Below, piece by piece: positions 18,577-26,382 of a stretch of 64,000 nt of DNA. The stretch is from the NCBI GenBank assembly GCA_027592025.1, contig JAQCIQ010000003.1:62001-126000 (forward strand), given 5' to 3'. This stretch comes from Bacteroidota bacterium (GTDB lineage Bacteria > Bacteroidota > Bacteroidia > Flavobacteriales > Flavobacteriaceae). Each line of letters opens with the position of its first letter. Position 1 is the stretch's first letter. Position numbers and translations under genes: made by a program. Under the pieces are notes generated by a model. It was given only the letters and a program-made list of their open reading frames with translations. It was not told the DNA's origin and made no database searches.

Positions 18577-19746
18577 ATGAATAGACAAAATTTTACCATG
18601 ATTGCCAAGACCCTTTTTGGGTTCGAAGAAATATTGGCTCAAGAATTAAAACGGTTAGGCGCTCAGTCGGTCAAAATTGGTGTTCGGAACGTCAGCTTTG
18701 TTGGAGACTTGGGTTTTATGTACAAGGCCAATTTGGGACTGCGTATGGCCATAAAAATACTCAAACCTATCGACAGTTTTATTATTGCGAATGAAACAGA
18801 TTTGTACAATAAGATAAAAAAACTTCCATGGGAAAACTATTTGTCTGAGACCGGTACTTTGGCTGTAGATTCTACAGTTCATTCAACCGTGTTCAATCAC
18901 TCTCAATACATTGCTTTAAAAACCAAGGATGCAATTGTCGATAGATTTCGGGAAAGGACGCAGAGTCGTCCTAGTGTTGATCTAAAATATCCAGATTTGA
19001 GAATCAACATTCACATCGATCGAGAACGCTGTAGTGTTTCTTTAGACAGTTCGGGCATGTCTTTGCACAAAAGAGGTTACCGCTCAGCCACCAATATTGC
19101 GCCAATAAACGAAGTTCTGGCAGCAGGATTGGTGCTTCAGTCGGGTTGGAATGGTCAATGTGATTTCTTTGACCCAATGTGCGGCAGCGGTACAATTTTG
19201 ATTGAAGCGGCAATGATTGCAGCCAATATCCCACCGAACATCAACAGAAAAGAATTTGCTTTCGAACGTTGGAACGATTGGGATCCAGATTTGTATCAAT
19301 CGATTCAGGAATCTTTGTTAAAAAAGGTTCGAGAAGTACCTGTGAAAATATACGGTTGTGACAAGGCGCCATCAGCAATACGAAAGGCAGTTGAAAACAT
19401 CAAAGACGCAAATTTGGAAGAGTTTATTACTGTGACAGAAGATAACTTTTTTAAGTCCGAAAAAACTACTGAAGGCCATTTGCATTTGCTGTTTAACCCG
19501 CCCTATGGCGAACGGTTAGATATTGATGCTGAGGTGTTTTACAAGCAAATTGGAGACACACTAAAAACCTCTTATCCCGATTCAGAGGCTTGGTTTATCA
19601 CCTCAAACCTTGAAGCGATTAAGTCCGTAGGTCTTAGGCCGTCTCGAAAAATAAAAGTGTTTAACGCCAAACTCGAAGCACGACTGCTGAAATATGAAAT
19701 TTATGCTGGCAGCAAGAAAGCCAAGCATCAAGGGTTTGAAAACTAG
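18577..19746 (+). CDS. THUMP-domain rRNA (guanine-N2) methyltransferase, RlmL N-domain-like
   Basis: A 389-residue protein with an N-terminal THUMP RNA-binding domain (about 45-155) followed by a Rossmann methyltransferase: SAM-binding DPMCGSGTILIEA, and the catalytic NPPYGERL motif of N2-guanine and N6-adenine methyltransferases. It corresponds to the first half of E. coli RlmL, which modifies G2445 in 23S rRNA; the RlmK half is absent, as usual in Bacteroidota. The stop codon abuts the convergent DUF6048 stop without a gap. Confidence 0.9.
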   Translation: MNRQNFTMIAKTLFGFEEILAQELKRLGAQSVKIGVRNVSFVGDLGFMYKANLGLRMAIKILKPIDSFIIANETDLYNKIKKLPWENYLSETGTLAVDSTVHSTVFNHSQYIALKTKDAIVDRFRERTQSRPSVDLKYPDLRINIHIDRERCSVSLDSSGMSLHKRGYRSATNIAPINEVLAAGLVLQSGWNGQCDFFDPMCGSGTILIEAAMIAANIPPNINRKEFAFERWNDWDPDLYQSIQESLLKKVREVPVKIYGCDKAPSAIRKAVENIKDANLEEFITVTEDNFFKSEKTTEGHLHLLFNPPYGERLDIDAEVFYKQIGDTLKTSYPDSEAWFITSNLEAIKSVGLRPSRKIKVFNAKLEARLLKYEIYAGSKKAKHQGFEN

Positions 19747-20445
19747 CTATTTTTTGTAAAATGGAATGCGGTAAGCAAGTCCGTAACTTAAGCCTGCTCC
19801 AATTACTCCGTCTTCATAGGTCCGATTGAATCCTGGGATATACAGGTTGTCAACCTTTCCATCCGACTTGTTGGAGATCAGTCGCTTGAGTTGCAAATTG
19901 AAATAACCAAACAAATTGGGCAACAACTCAACTTTAATTCCAAACTGTAGCTCTAACCACATTGCCGACAATCCGTCGTAGGTGCTGTTGACTTCATTGG
20001 TTGGTGACGGCCAAGTTTGGTTGGTGGTGTAGGTGGTATAACTGTGTATGGTTTGTGAAAACTTGGAAATTCCCAATCTCAATCCACTGTAAATCATGTT
20101 GTCCATTCCTTCCCAATTTCTATAGAGGTTGAAATCTCCGCCAACTTTGAGGTATTGCCCTGAACTGCTAAAATTAATATTGGGCTCATCGATTGTCTTT
20201 TCGGCACTTCCAAGTTCCCCCGCTGCATAAAGTCTTTCCGTTAAGCGGTAATCTCCCAATATTTCGAAACCTTTAAAGTCATTGCTGAAAGTCGTTCTGC
20301 CAAGACTGGTCAAATCGGCACCCAAACGAAGGCCAAATTTAACAGGGACTTTGAGACTGTCGACCGACGTTTCGGTTTGAGCCGATCCATTCAAGACGAG
20401 CAGGCAAAACAAAAATCCACTAATGATATATTTTGACATGCGCAT
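19747..20445 (-). CDS. DUF6048 outer-membrane beta-barrel-like protein
   Basis: A 232-residue exported protein with a signal peptide ending at GSAQ. Alternating aromatic strands, GLRLGADLTSLG near the start and a C-terminus ending in an aromatic residue followed by lysines, suggest a small outer-membrane barrel. It fits DUF6048, a Bacteroidota family found behind rlmD and DUF6452 genes. It overlaps the DUF6452 gene by 20-26 bp depending on whether the first or third codon (both ATG) is the start. Function unknown. Confidence 0.8.
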   Translation of the reverse strand: MRMSKYIISGFLFCLLVLNGSAQTETSVDSLKVPVKFGLRLGADLTSLGRTTFSNDFKGFEILGDYRLTERLYAAGELGSAEKTIDEPNINFSSSGQYLKVGGDFNLYRNWEGMDNMIYSGLRLGISKFSQTIHSYTTYTTNQTWPSPTNEVNSTYDGLSAMWLELQFGIKVELLPNLFGYFNLQLKRLISNKSDGKVDNLYIPGFNRTYEDGVIGAGLSYGLAYRIPFYKK

Positions 20446-20926
20446 GTATGGTATTGTTAATTTCTGTTTGAACCACTTCGGTATTCAAAATCCAATTGTC
20501 CGAATCTGGAATTGATTCGGCGAGCAATTCCGAATAGAAGGTTTTGTAACCGCAGGCTCTTGAAACAAAAATATCTTGGGTTTGAAATCCAGTCATAAAA
20601 CCATCGCCATTTCCTGTGGCTTCTTCGCTCTCATAGTTGATAAAAAGTTGGAATGTTGCTGCGTTGAGATGAGTGGGAAGTGGCAAAACCAAAGAGTCTG
20701 TTGTGATGACATTCAATCCAAGAACATCAAAGCTGCTTCCAGAGTCGTCTAAACCAAATACTTTGAGATTCTCAACAGCCTTCAGTTCATTGGGATTGTT
20801 GAAGTCATAGAAGCGGATAATGAGAGAAGGCGTTGTTGGCGTGGATGCCGAGCAGATGTCGTCTTTTTCGCATTGCAAAAAAGTCAAAAACAGACAACAT
20901 AAACCAAATGATCTCCAAAAATTCAT
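20420..20926 (-). CDS. DUF6452 lipoprotein
   Basis: A roughly 168-residue lipoprotein: signal peptide MNFWRSFGLCCLFLTFLQC with the lipobox cysteine, then ICSASTPTTPSLIIRFYD, which is typical of DUF6452. The conserved cysteine pair (ICSAS and the later SRACGYK) could form a disulfide. I start it at the ATG at 20926, 4 bp after the rlmD stop, because the in-frame extension to 20959 lies inside rlmD and would lack a proper signal peptide. Probably co-transcribed with rlmD and DUF6048; function unknown. Confidence 0.82.
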   Translation of the reverse strand: MNFWRSFGLCCLFLTFLQCEKDDICSASTPTTPSLIIRFYDFNNPNELKAVENLKVFGLDDSGSSFDVLGLNVITTDSLVLPLPTHLNAATFQLFINYESEEATGNGDGFMTGFQTQDIFVSRACGYKTFYSELLAESIPDSDNWILNTEVVQTEINNTIHAHVKIYH

Positions 20927-20930
20927 AGGA

Positions 20931-22343
20931 CTAAACTCGTTTTTCCAAAAGTACAACATTTTCGCAATGGTGTGTTTGAGGAAACATATCGACTGCTTGG
21001 GATTTAGACACAGTGTAAGCCTCTTTCATCAATGCCAAATCTCGAGCCTGAGTGGCGCTGTTACAGCTGACGTAAATAATTTTTTGTGGCATGACCTTGA
21101 GTAACTGAGCCACCACATCGGGATGCATGCCGTCTCTTGGAGGGTCGGTGATAATGACTTCTGGCATGCCATGATCCTTTAAAAATTTGTCATTAAACAG
21201 GGTTTTCATGTCTCCGGTGTAAAATTCTGCATTCGAAATGCCATTCAACACAGCATTAGATTTAGCGGCAATAATTGCTTCTGGAACAGACTCAATTCCA
21301 ACAACTTTTTTAGCGTTTTTCGCGATGAATTGTGCAATGGTGCCAATGCCTGTATAAAGATCATAAACCAGTTCATTTCCTTTTAATCCTGCAAATTCGC
21401 GAACGACTTTATACAGTTCGTACGCTTGATCAGAGTTGGTTTGGTAAAACGACTTGGCGTCAATTTTAAATCGCAGACCCTCCATTTCTTCAAAAATGTG
21501 ATCGCGACCAGAATGGCATCTAACCTCTTGATCGTATATGGTATCATTGGCCTTATTGTTGAACACATAAAGTAATGCGGTAATTTCGGGAAAAGAGGCT
21601 CTCAAGTAATCGAGTAAAAGTTGATTTTTTACTAAATCCTCCTCATAAAATTGAATTAAAACCATCAACTCTCCAATACTAGAATTACGAATCATTAAAG
21701 TTCTGAGCAATCCAGACTGTTGTCTTGGGTTAAAAAACGAAAGCTCATTGGAGTTGGCAAAGACTTTTATGGCATTTCGGATGGCGTTACTGGGATCTTC
21801 TTGAAGATAACATTGATCGATATCCAATACTTTGTCCCAAGCACCAGGGATGTGAAACCCAAGTCCGTTCCGAGAGGAAATTTCTTGACCACTGGCAATT
21901 TCCTCTGGGGTTAACCATCTGCTGCTGCTAAATGAAAATTCCATTTTGTTCCGATACAGATAGGATTTTTTACAGGATATAATGGGTAAAAAATGATCTA
22001 CCGTCAGGCCGCCAATTCGTTGAAGGTGGTTTTTGACTTCATTGTTTTTGAAATGCAGTTGATCTGGGTAATTCATGCTTTGCCATTTACACCCGCCACA
22101 AGTGCCGAAATGAACGCATATGGGCTCAACACGTCTTTCAGAATATTGATGAATGAATACAGCCTTTCCTTGATAAAATTGTTTGCGTTTTTTGAGGACT
22201 TGCACGTCAACTACGTCACCGGGAACCGCGTCGCTCATGAATACCATGCGCCCATCGGCTGCTTTTCCTACCGCAAGTCCTTTCGAACCAATATCAAATA
22301 CCTGAACCCTCTCCAACCTTGGCAGCTTTCTTCCTCTTGTCAT
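20931..22343 (-). CDS. rlmD: 23S rRNA (uracil-1939-C5)-methyltransferase
   Basis: A 470-residue TrmA/RlmD-family enzyme. It has an N-terminal TRAM domain (about 10-65), a cysteine cluster CVHFGTCGGCKWQ that fits the 4Fe-4S site, the SAM-binding DLYTGIGTIA, DPPRDG, and the catalytic-cysteine motif VSCNSATQARDL. It methylates a uracil in 23S rRNA. The -7 element at 22348-22355 ends 4 bp before the ATG, so its mRNA may be leaderless. It heads the three-gene set with DUF6452 and DUF6048. Confidence 0.93.
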   Translation of the reverse strand: MTRGRKLPRLERVQVFDIGSKGLAVGKAADGRMVFMSDAVPGDVVDVQVLKKRKQFYQGKAVFIHQYSERRVEPICVHFGTCGGCKWQSMNYPDQLHFKNNEVKNHLQRIGGLTVDHFLPIISCKKSYLYRNKMEFSFSSSRWLTPEEIASGQEISSRNGLGFHIPGAWDKVLDIDQCYLQEDPSNAIRNAIKVFANSNELSFFNPRQQSGLLRTLMIRNSSIGELMVLIQFYEEDLVKNQLLLDYLRASFPEITALLYVFNNKANDTIYDQEVRCHSGRDHIFEEMEGLRFKIDAKSFYQTNSDQAYELYKVVREFAGLKGNELVYDLYTGIGTIAQFIAKNAKKVVGIESVPEAIIAAKSNAVLNGISNAEFYTGDMKTLFNDKFLKDHGMPEVIITDPPRDGMHPDVVAQLLKVMPQKIIYVSCNSATQARDLALMKEAYTVSKSQAVDMFPQTHHCENVVLLEKRV

Positions 22344-22347
22344 GACG

Positions 22348-22355
22348 CAAAAATA
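22348..22355 (-). promoter_or_regulatory. -7 promoter element TATTTTTG before rlmD
   Basis: Perfect TAnnTTTG on the minus strand with only 4 bp between its G and the rlmD start codon. Confidence 0.55.
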
Positions 22356-22438
22356 GAATAATTGAGTTATCCATTGGCGCTTTGGGCGTTCTTTTGTAAT
22401 TTCGAAGCAAATCTCGACTTTAACCTAAACATGACGTC

Positions 22439-23725
22439 ATGATTGCATCCACTACAATGTCCAAATCAGAACAATTTATCGCACTTGAAGATCAGTTTGG
22501 CGCGCATAATTACCACCCTCTACCTGTAGTTTTAGAGCGGGGTGAAGGGGTATTCGTTTTTGATGTTGATGGAAAGAAATATTATGATTTTTTGTCTGCT
22601 TATTCAGCGGTAAACCAAGGACATTGTCACCCTCACATTATCGGCGCCTTAATTGAACAATCAAAAAAACTGACTCTTACTTCACGAGCTTTTCATAACA
22701 ATCGTTTGGGAAAATTCGAGCAGTTCGCCACTTCTTTCTTTGGTTATGATAAGTTATTACCGATGAATACTGGAGCTGAGGCGGTTGAAACCTCTATAAA
22801 GATTGCCCGTAAATGGGGGTATGAAGTCAAAGAAATAGAAGAAAATAGTGCCCAAATAGTCGTTTGTGAGAATAATTTCCACGGCCGAACCACAACAATC
22901 ATATCATTTTCAAACGATCCTGTTGCACGCAAAAACTTTGGACCATTTACTGGCGGATTTTTGAAAATACCTTATGATAACGCAGACGCCTTAGAGGACG
23001 TTTTGAAATCCAATCCAAATATAGCGGCTTTCTTGGTAGAGCCAATTCAAGGAGAAGCTGGGGTCTATGTGCCAAGCGATGACTATTTATTGAAATGTAA
23101 GGCTTTGTGCGAGAAATACAACGTTCTGCTTATGGTCGACGAGATTCAGACGGGCATAGGTCGTACAGGGAGACTTTTGGCGAGCTGTGGAAATTGCTCT
23201 TGTGCCGAAAAAAATTGCTCTCAAACTCCCGCTGTCAAAGCTGATATTCTGATTTTAGGCAAGGCATTGAGCGGGGGAGTCTATCCAGTATCCGCAGTGC
23301 TAGCGGATGACCACATCATGTCAGTCATTGGCCCTGGTAATCACGGCAGTACTTTTGGAGGAAATCCAGTAGCTGCAGCTGTTGCCATTGCCGCTTTAGA
23401 GGTGGTCAGGGACGAGCGATTGGCTGAAAATGCCGATAGATTGGGTCAGCTGTTCCGAAAAAAAATGAAGGAATATATAGCGACAAGTCAAATTGTTAAA
23501 CTCGTGAGAGGAAAGGGTCTGCTCAATGCTATTGTCATCAACGAAGACAAAAGCAGTAATGCGGCTTGGGAAATTTGCTTGGGCTTGAGAGATCGTGGAC
23601 TTCTAGCCAAACCAACTCATGGCAACATCATCAGATTTGCTCCACCATTAGTGATGACAGAAGCACAGTTGCTTGATTGTTTGCGTATCATTACAGCAAC
23701 CTTAACTGATTTCGAGCCAGTTTAG
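22439..23725 (+). CDS. rocD: Ornithine aminotransferase with a cysteine-rich insert
   Basis: A 428-residue class III PLP aminotransferase. Family markers: HPLPVVLERGEG and YDFLSAYSAVNQGHCHP near the start, MNTGAEAVET, FHGRTT, the VDEIQTGIGRTG block, the PLP-lysine segment LGKALSGGVYPVSAV and STFGGNPVA. It moves the delta-amino group of ornithine to 2-oxoglutarate, giving glutamate semialdehyde. Between GRLLA and KADIL there is an unusual insert with cysteines at 250, 253, 255 and 260, absent from well-studied ornithine aminotransferases. A second in-frame ATG lies at codon 7 and could be the true start. Confidence 0.93.
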   Translation: MIASTTMSKSEQFIALEDQFGAHNYHPLPVVLERGEGVFVFDVDGKKYYDFLSAYSAVNQGHCHPHIIGALIEQSKKLTLTSRAFHNNRLGKFEQFATSFFGYDKLLPMNTGAEAVETSIKIARKWGYEVKEIEENSAQIVVCENNFHGRTTTIISFSNDPVARKNFGPFTGGFLKIPYDNADALEDVLKSNPNIAAFLVEPIQGEAGVYVPSDDYLLKCKALCEKYNVLLMVDEIQTGIGRTGRLLASCGNCSCAEKNCSQTPAVKADILILGKALSGGVYPVSAVLADDHIMSVIGPGNHGSTFGGNPVAAAVAIAALEVVRDERLAENADRLGQLFRKKMKEYIATSQIVKLVRGKGLLNAIVINEDKSSNAAWEICLGLRDRGLLAKPTHGNIIRFAPPLVMTEAQLLDCLRIITATLTDFEPV

Positions 23726-23726
23726 A

Positions 23727-24053
23727 TCAAATACTTTGGTTAATGAGCCATTCATTTTGCATTTCTTCGAGTCCTGACAGACCGATAGTAGCAAAGAGGA
23801 AAACAAGGTAAATGATGTATAAGAAGCAAAGAACAATGCCGATAATCGCCAAAATACGTCCGACATTGACATTGTTATATTCGGTATAGCCTTCAGGATT
23901 TTCGTAATACAATTTTCTAGATTTGTTAGCCAAAACAAGGGCTACTATTCCGAAAACAAGTCCAAAGACTCCATAGCAGCAACACGTTAAAATAGAGAGA
24001 ATGCCAAAGACTAAGATTAAGGTAGCATGAGGTAAAGGTTGTTTGTTTTCCAT
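23727..24053 (-). CDS. CCC-motif small membrane protein
   Basis: A 108-residue protein with two membrane segments. The first contains three consecutive cysteines (ILTCCCYGVFGLVFGIVAL), the mark of the Bacteroidota CCC-motif membrane proteins, and the linker has the KLYYENPEGY segment common in that family. Cysteine triplets in a membrane segment suggest acylation or metal binding, but nothing is known. It lies 2 bp behind the DUF2752 gene and is probably translated from the same mRNA. Confidence 0.85.
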   Translation of the reverse strand: MENKQPLPHATLILVFGILSILTCCCYGVFGLVFGIVALVLANKSRKLYYENPEGYTEYNNVNVGRILAIIGIVLCFLYIIYLVFLFATIGLSGLEEMQNEWLINQSI

Positions 24054-24055
24054 GG

Positions 24056-24337
24056 TTAGAAGAATTGATTCATTTTTACGATATAACTAATTATTATTGT
24101 CAAGACATTAACGCCAATGAGCACATGAATGAGTCTTGCCTTTATAGGGTAAAATCTCGATGCAATTAGTACGATTCCCAGCAATATTAAACTGTAGATG
24201 GCTGGATATAAATAGAAAGCCGATTTGAAGTCTCCTTGAAGTACCATAATAAAGGCTCTTTGAGCACCACATCCGGGACAATCAATTCCAAACAGGGCTT
24301 TGTTTAGACAGGGCAGCATGAGTCGATCAAAGGTCAT
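24056..24337 (-). CDS. DUF2752 membrane protein
   Basis: A 93-residue protein with the DUF2752 signature CPGCGAQRAF near residue 20, followed by two membrane segments. The family is widespread and uncharacterised; the CPGCG motif could bind metal or act in redox chemistry. It is the first gene of a two-gene unit with the CCC-motif protein. Its -7 element TACTTTTG (24357-24364) lies in the left arm of a perfect inverted repeat shared with the divergent gene. Confidence 0.85.
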   Translation of the reverse strand: MTFDRLMLPCLNKALFGIDCPGCGAQRAFIMVLQGDFKSAFYLYPAIYSLILLGIVLIASRFYPIKARLIHVLIGVNVLTIIISYIVKMNQFF

Positions 24338-24356
24338 TTTTTAAATAGGGATGCTT

Positions 24357-24384
24357 CAAAAGTAGTATAAAATTACTACTTTTC
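24357..24384. promoter_or_regulatory. Symmetric divergent promoter in a perfect inverted repeat
   Basis: AAAAGTAGTA (24358-24367) and TACTACTTTT (24374-24383) form a perfect 10-bp inverted repeat with a 6-bp spacer. Read outwards, the left arm ends in TACTTTTG (perfect -7 element for DUF2752) and the right arm in TACTTTTC (one mismatch, for the 24404 gene). Each arm lies about 20 bp from its start codon. It may be two mirror-image promoters, an operator, or both. Confidence 0.5.
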
Positions 24385-24403
24385 TACCTCCTAAACTTGC
24401 TCA

Positions 24404-24589
24404 ATGAAAACTTACTTAAAAAAAGCCAGAATAGTAATCGCATTGGTTGGCGTTATGCTGCTTTGGTTTTCGGACCATTCTATTGATTGGCAGTTGCACA
24501 TGTCAATTGTTGGAATAGTGTTGCTGATGCTTGGATTGTATTTGATGCAACCTGAGCACAATGCCGAACAACAAGAAAAAAATGAATAA
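24404..24589 (+). CDS. Small membrane protein, 61 residues
   Basis: Not recognised. Two hydrophobic segments (about 10-22 and 33-48) are separated by a short loop DHSIDWQLH, with a basic N-terminus and an acidic, glutamine-rich tail, as in a hairpin inner-membrane protein. Its stop overlaps the ATG of the next gene by 8 bp, so translation is probably coupled; this supports it as a real gene. It diverges from the DUF2752 gene. Confidence 0.65.
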   Translation: MKTYLKKARIVIALVGVMLLWFSDHSIDWQLHMSIVGIVLLMLGLYLMQPEHNAEQQEKNE

Positions 24590-25148
24590 AGTATTCAAAA
24601 CAGGAGATCATGTCGCTTTAAAAGATGACGTCATCTCTGGTATTGTGGTCGACGTCTTAACTAATGATGTGGTTGTTAGAACTAGAGACGGTTTTGACAT
24701 GACGTTTCCAAGCCATCTGTTGGTCATCGAAAACCAAGATTCTTTTCTAAAAAGTATGTCTAACATGTCTTCTCTAGACTCTGGGGAATGGGAAGAAAAA
24801 CATGCGTCAAAACGTAAAGCAACAACTCAAAAGTCAAAAAATAGGGCCATTCTTCCCATGGAGGTCGATTTGCACATCAATCAATTGACCAATTCAACCA
24901 GAGGCATGACGAATTTCGATATGCTCACACTACAAATCAACTCTGCCAAACTTAAGCTTGAATTTGCCATCCAAAATAAAATTGGGGCTGTAGTTTTTAT
25001 TCACGGTGTAGGTGAGGGAGTATTGAAAGAAGAATTGATGTTTTTGTTTGGACGATACAGCGGATTGGAATACTTTGACGCACCTTACGCCAAATATGGC
25101 GTAGGGGCAACTCAGGTAGAAATCAGTCAAAACGCGAAGCTTATTTAA
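24582..25148 (+). CDS. DUF2027/Smr-domain protein
   Basis: About 188 residues. The N-terminal part (MNKVFKTGDHVAL, DGFDMTFPSHLLVIE) resembles the DUF2027 small beta domain; a charged linker follows; the C-terminus is an Smr domain with EVDLHI, the FIHGVGEGVL core and a final YGVGATQVEI. Smr domains are nucleases or nucleic-acid-binding modules related to the end of MutS2. I start at the ATG at 24582, which overlaps the preceding stop, rather than at 24561. The real substrate is unknown. Confidence 0.85.
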   Translation: MNKVFKTGDHVALKDDVISGIVVDVLTNDVVVRTRDGFDMTFPSHLLVIENQDSFLKSMSNMSSLDSGEWEEKHASKRKATTQKSKNRAILPMEVDLHINQLTNSTRGMTNFDMLTLQINSAKLKLEFAIQNKIGAVVFIHGVGEGVLKEELMFLFGRYSGLEYFDAPYAKYGVGATQVEISQNAKLI

Positions 25149-25172
25149 ATCAGGCATTCTAAACAAAATCCG

Positions 25173-25203
25173 TTGGTATTTCAGTTATAATCAGTTAAAT
25201 TTG
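25173..25203 (+). promoter_or_regulatory. Promoter: -33 TTG, 20-bp spacer, -7 TAAATTTG
   Basis: TTG at 25173-25175 and TAAATTTG at 25196-25203 are spaced as in the Bacteroidota consensus. It would give the cysteine desulfurase mRNA a leader of about 20 nt before the TTG start codon. Confidence 0.65.
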
Positions 25204-25227
25204 GTCGGGATTTTTTAAGAATAAAAA

Positions 25228-26382
25228 TTGGAAACATTTTACTTTGACAATGCTGCGACAACTTGCCTGAGACCAGAAGTGGTATCGGTCATGTCCGACG
25301 TGTTGAACAACTGCTACGGAAATCCTTCCTCTACTCACAGTTTTGGACGCCACGCCAAGACCCAAATTGAAAACTCAAGAAAGCAAATTGCGGAGTCACT
25401 TGGTGCTTTACCAGCTGAAATTGTTTTTACTTCTGGAGGTACCGAAGCAGATAACCAAATACTGAGAGGGGTGATAAGAGATTTAGGCGTAACTCGAATT
25501 ATTTCTTCAACGATTGAACATCGTGCTGTAACCCATTCTATTGACCAACTGGTTATCGAATATGGAATAAAGGCTGATTTTGTCAATCTTTTGGAAAATG
25601 GAGCAGTGGATTTGAACCACCTCCAAAAACTTCTTGAAGATAGTCAAGATTTGACTTTGGTGAGTTTAATGCACATCAACAACGAAATTGGTGTAAAGAT
25701 TGACCTGGACATGGTTGCCAATCTTTGTAAGTCTCACGGAGCGTTTTTTCATAGTGATACCGTCCAGACCATAGGTCATTACAGCATCAATTTGTCTCAA
25801 ACTCCGGTAGATTTTTTGGTCGCTAGCGCCCATAAATTCCATGGTCCGAAAGGAGTAGGTTTTGCATTTATTCGAAAAAATTCGAATTTAAAACCTCTGA
25901 TTTTCGGAGGTTCTCAAGAAAGAGGCCATCGAGCTGGAACCGAAAGCGTGCACAACATTGTTGGAATGGCCAAGGCTTTAGAGATTTCATTGGATAAACT
26001 CGATGAAGAAAAGGCATACATTGCATCTCTAAAAAATCAATTTGTTACGCGGCTAAAAAATGAAATACCAGAGGTAAAATTCAATGGTAATTCGGATCGT
26101 GTAGAGGAGACGACTTACACTTTAGTCAATGTTCGGTTACCACTCTCTGCGCAGAAAGCACCTTTGTTGTTGTTTCAACTGGATTTGAAAGGGATAGCCT
26201 GTTCAAAGGGCAGTGCTTGTCAAAGTGGGAGTGATTCTGGCTCTCATGTACTATCTGCTATTTTATCGCCAGATGAGTTGTCCAAACCATCCATTCGATT
26301 TTCGTTCAGCGCCATGAACACACCAAAGGAAATTGACTTTTTGGTTGAGGTCTTGAAGGAATTGATCGCTTCAGCGGCTTAG
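25228..26382 (+). CDS. Cysteine desulfurase (NifS/IscS-like)
   Basis: A 384-residue class V PLP enzyme that takes sulfur from cysteine for Fe-S clusters or tRNA thiolation. Markers: FDNAATT at the start, SGGTEADN, the EH in STIEHRAV, the PLP-lysine segment SAHKFHGPKG and the catalytic-cysteine loop ACSKGSACQSGS, which is short-to-medium and IscS-like. The start codon is TTG (METFYFDNAATT); the family N-terminus allows no downstream start. No other isc or suf genes are near, so it may serve tRNA modification. It overlaps the convergent TonB receptor by 4 bp. Confidence 0.93.
   Translation: METFYFDNAATTCLRPEVVSVMSDVLNNCYGNPSSTHSFGRHAKTQIENSRKQIAESLGALPAEIVFTSGGTEADNQILRGVIRDLGVTRIISSTIEHRAVTHSIDQLVIEYGIKADFVNLLENGAVDLNHLQKLLEDSQDLTLVSLMHINNEIGVKIDLDMVANLCKSHGAFFHSDTVQTIGHYSINLSQTPVDFLVASAHKFHGPKGVGFAFIRKNSNLKPLIFGGSQERGHRAGTESVHNIVGMAKALEISLDKLDEEKAYIASLKNQFVTRLKNEIPEVKFNGNSDRVEETTYTLVNVRLPLSAQKAPLLLFQLDLKGIACSKGSACQSGSDSGSHVLSAILSPDELSKPSIRFSFSAMNTPKEIDFLVEVLKELIASAA

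Noticed and set aside
22430-22441. Perfect 12-bp palindrome CATGACGTCATG over the rocD start, and a similar GATGACGTCATC at 24624-24635, as shared operators
   Set aside because: Twelve-base palindromes are expected about 15 times by chance in 64 kb, and the second one is inside a coding region. The common TGACGTCA core is not enough for a regulon claim.
24358-24383. Inverted repeat as a transcription terminator
   Set aside because: It lies between two divergent start codons, where no transcript should end; a promoter or operator role fits better.
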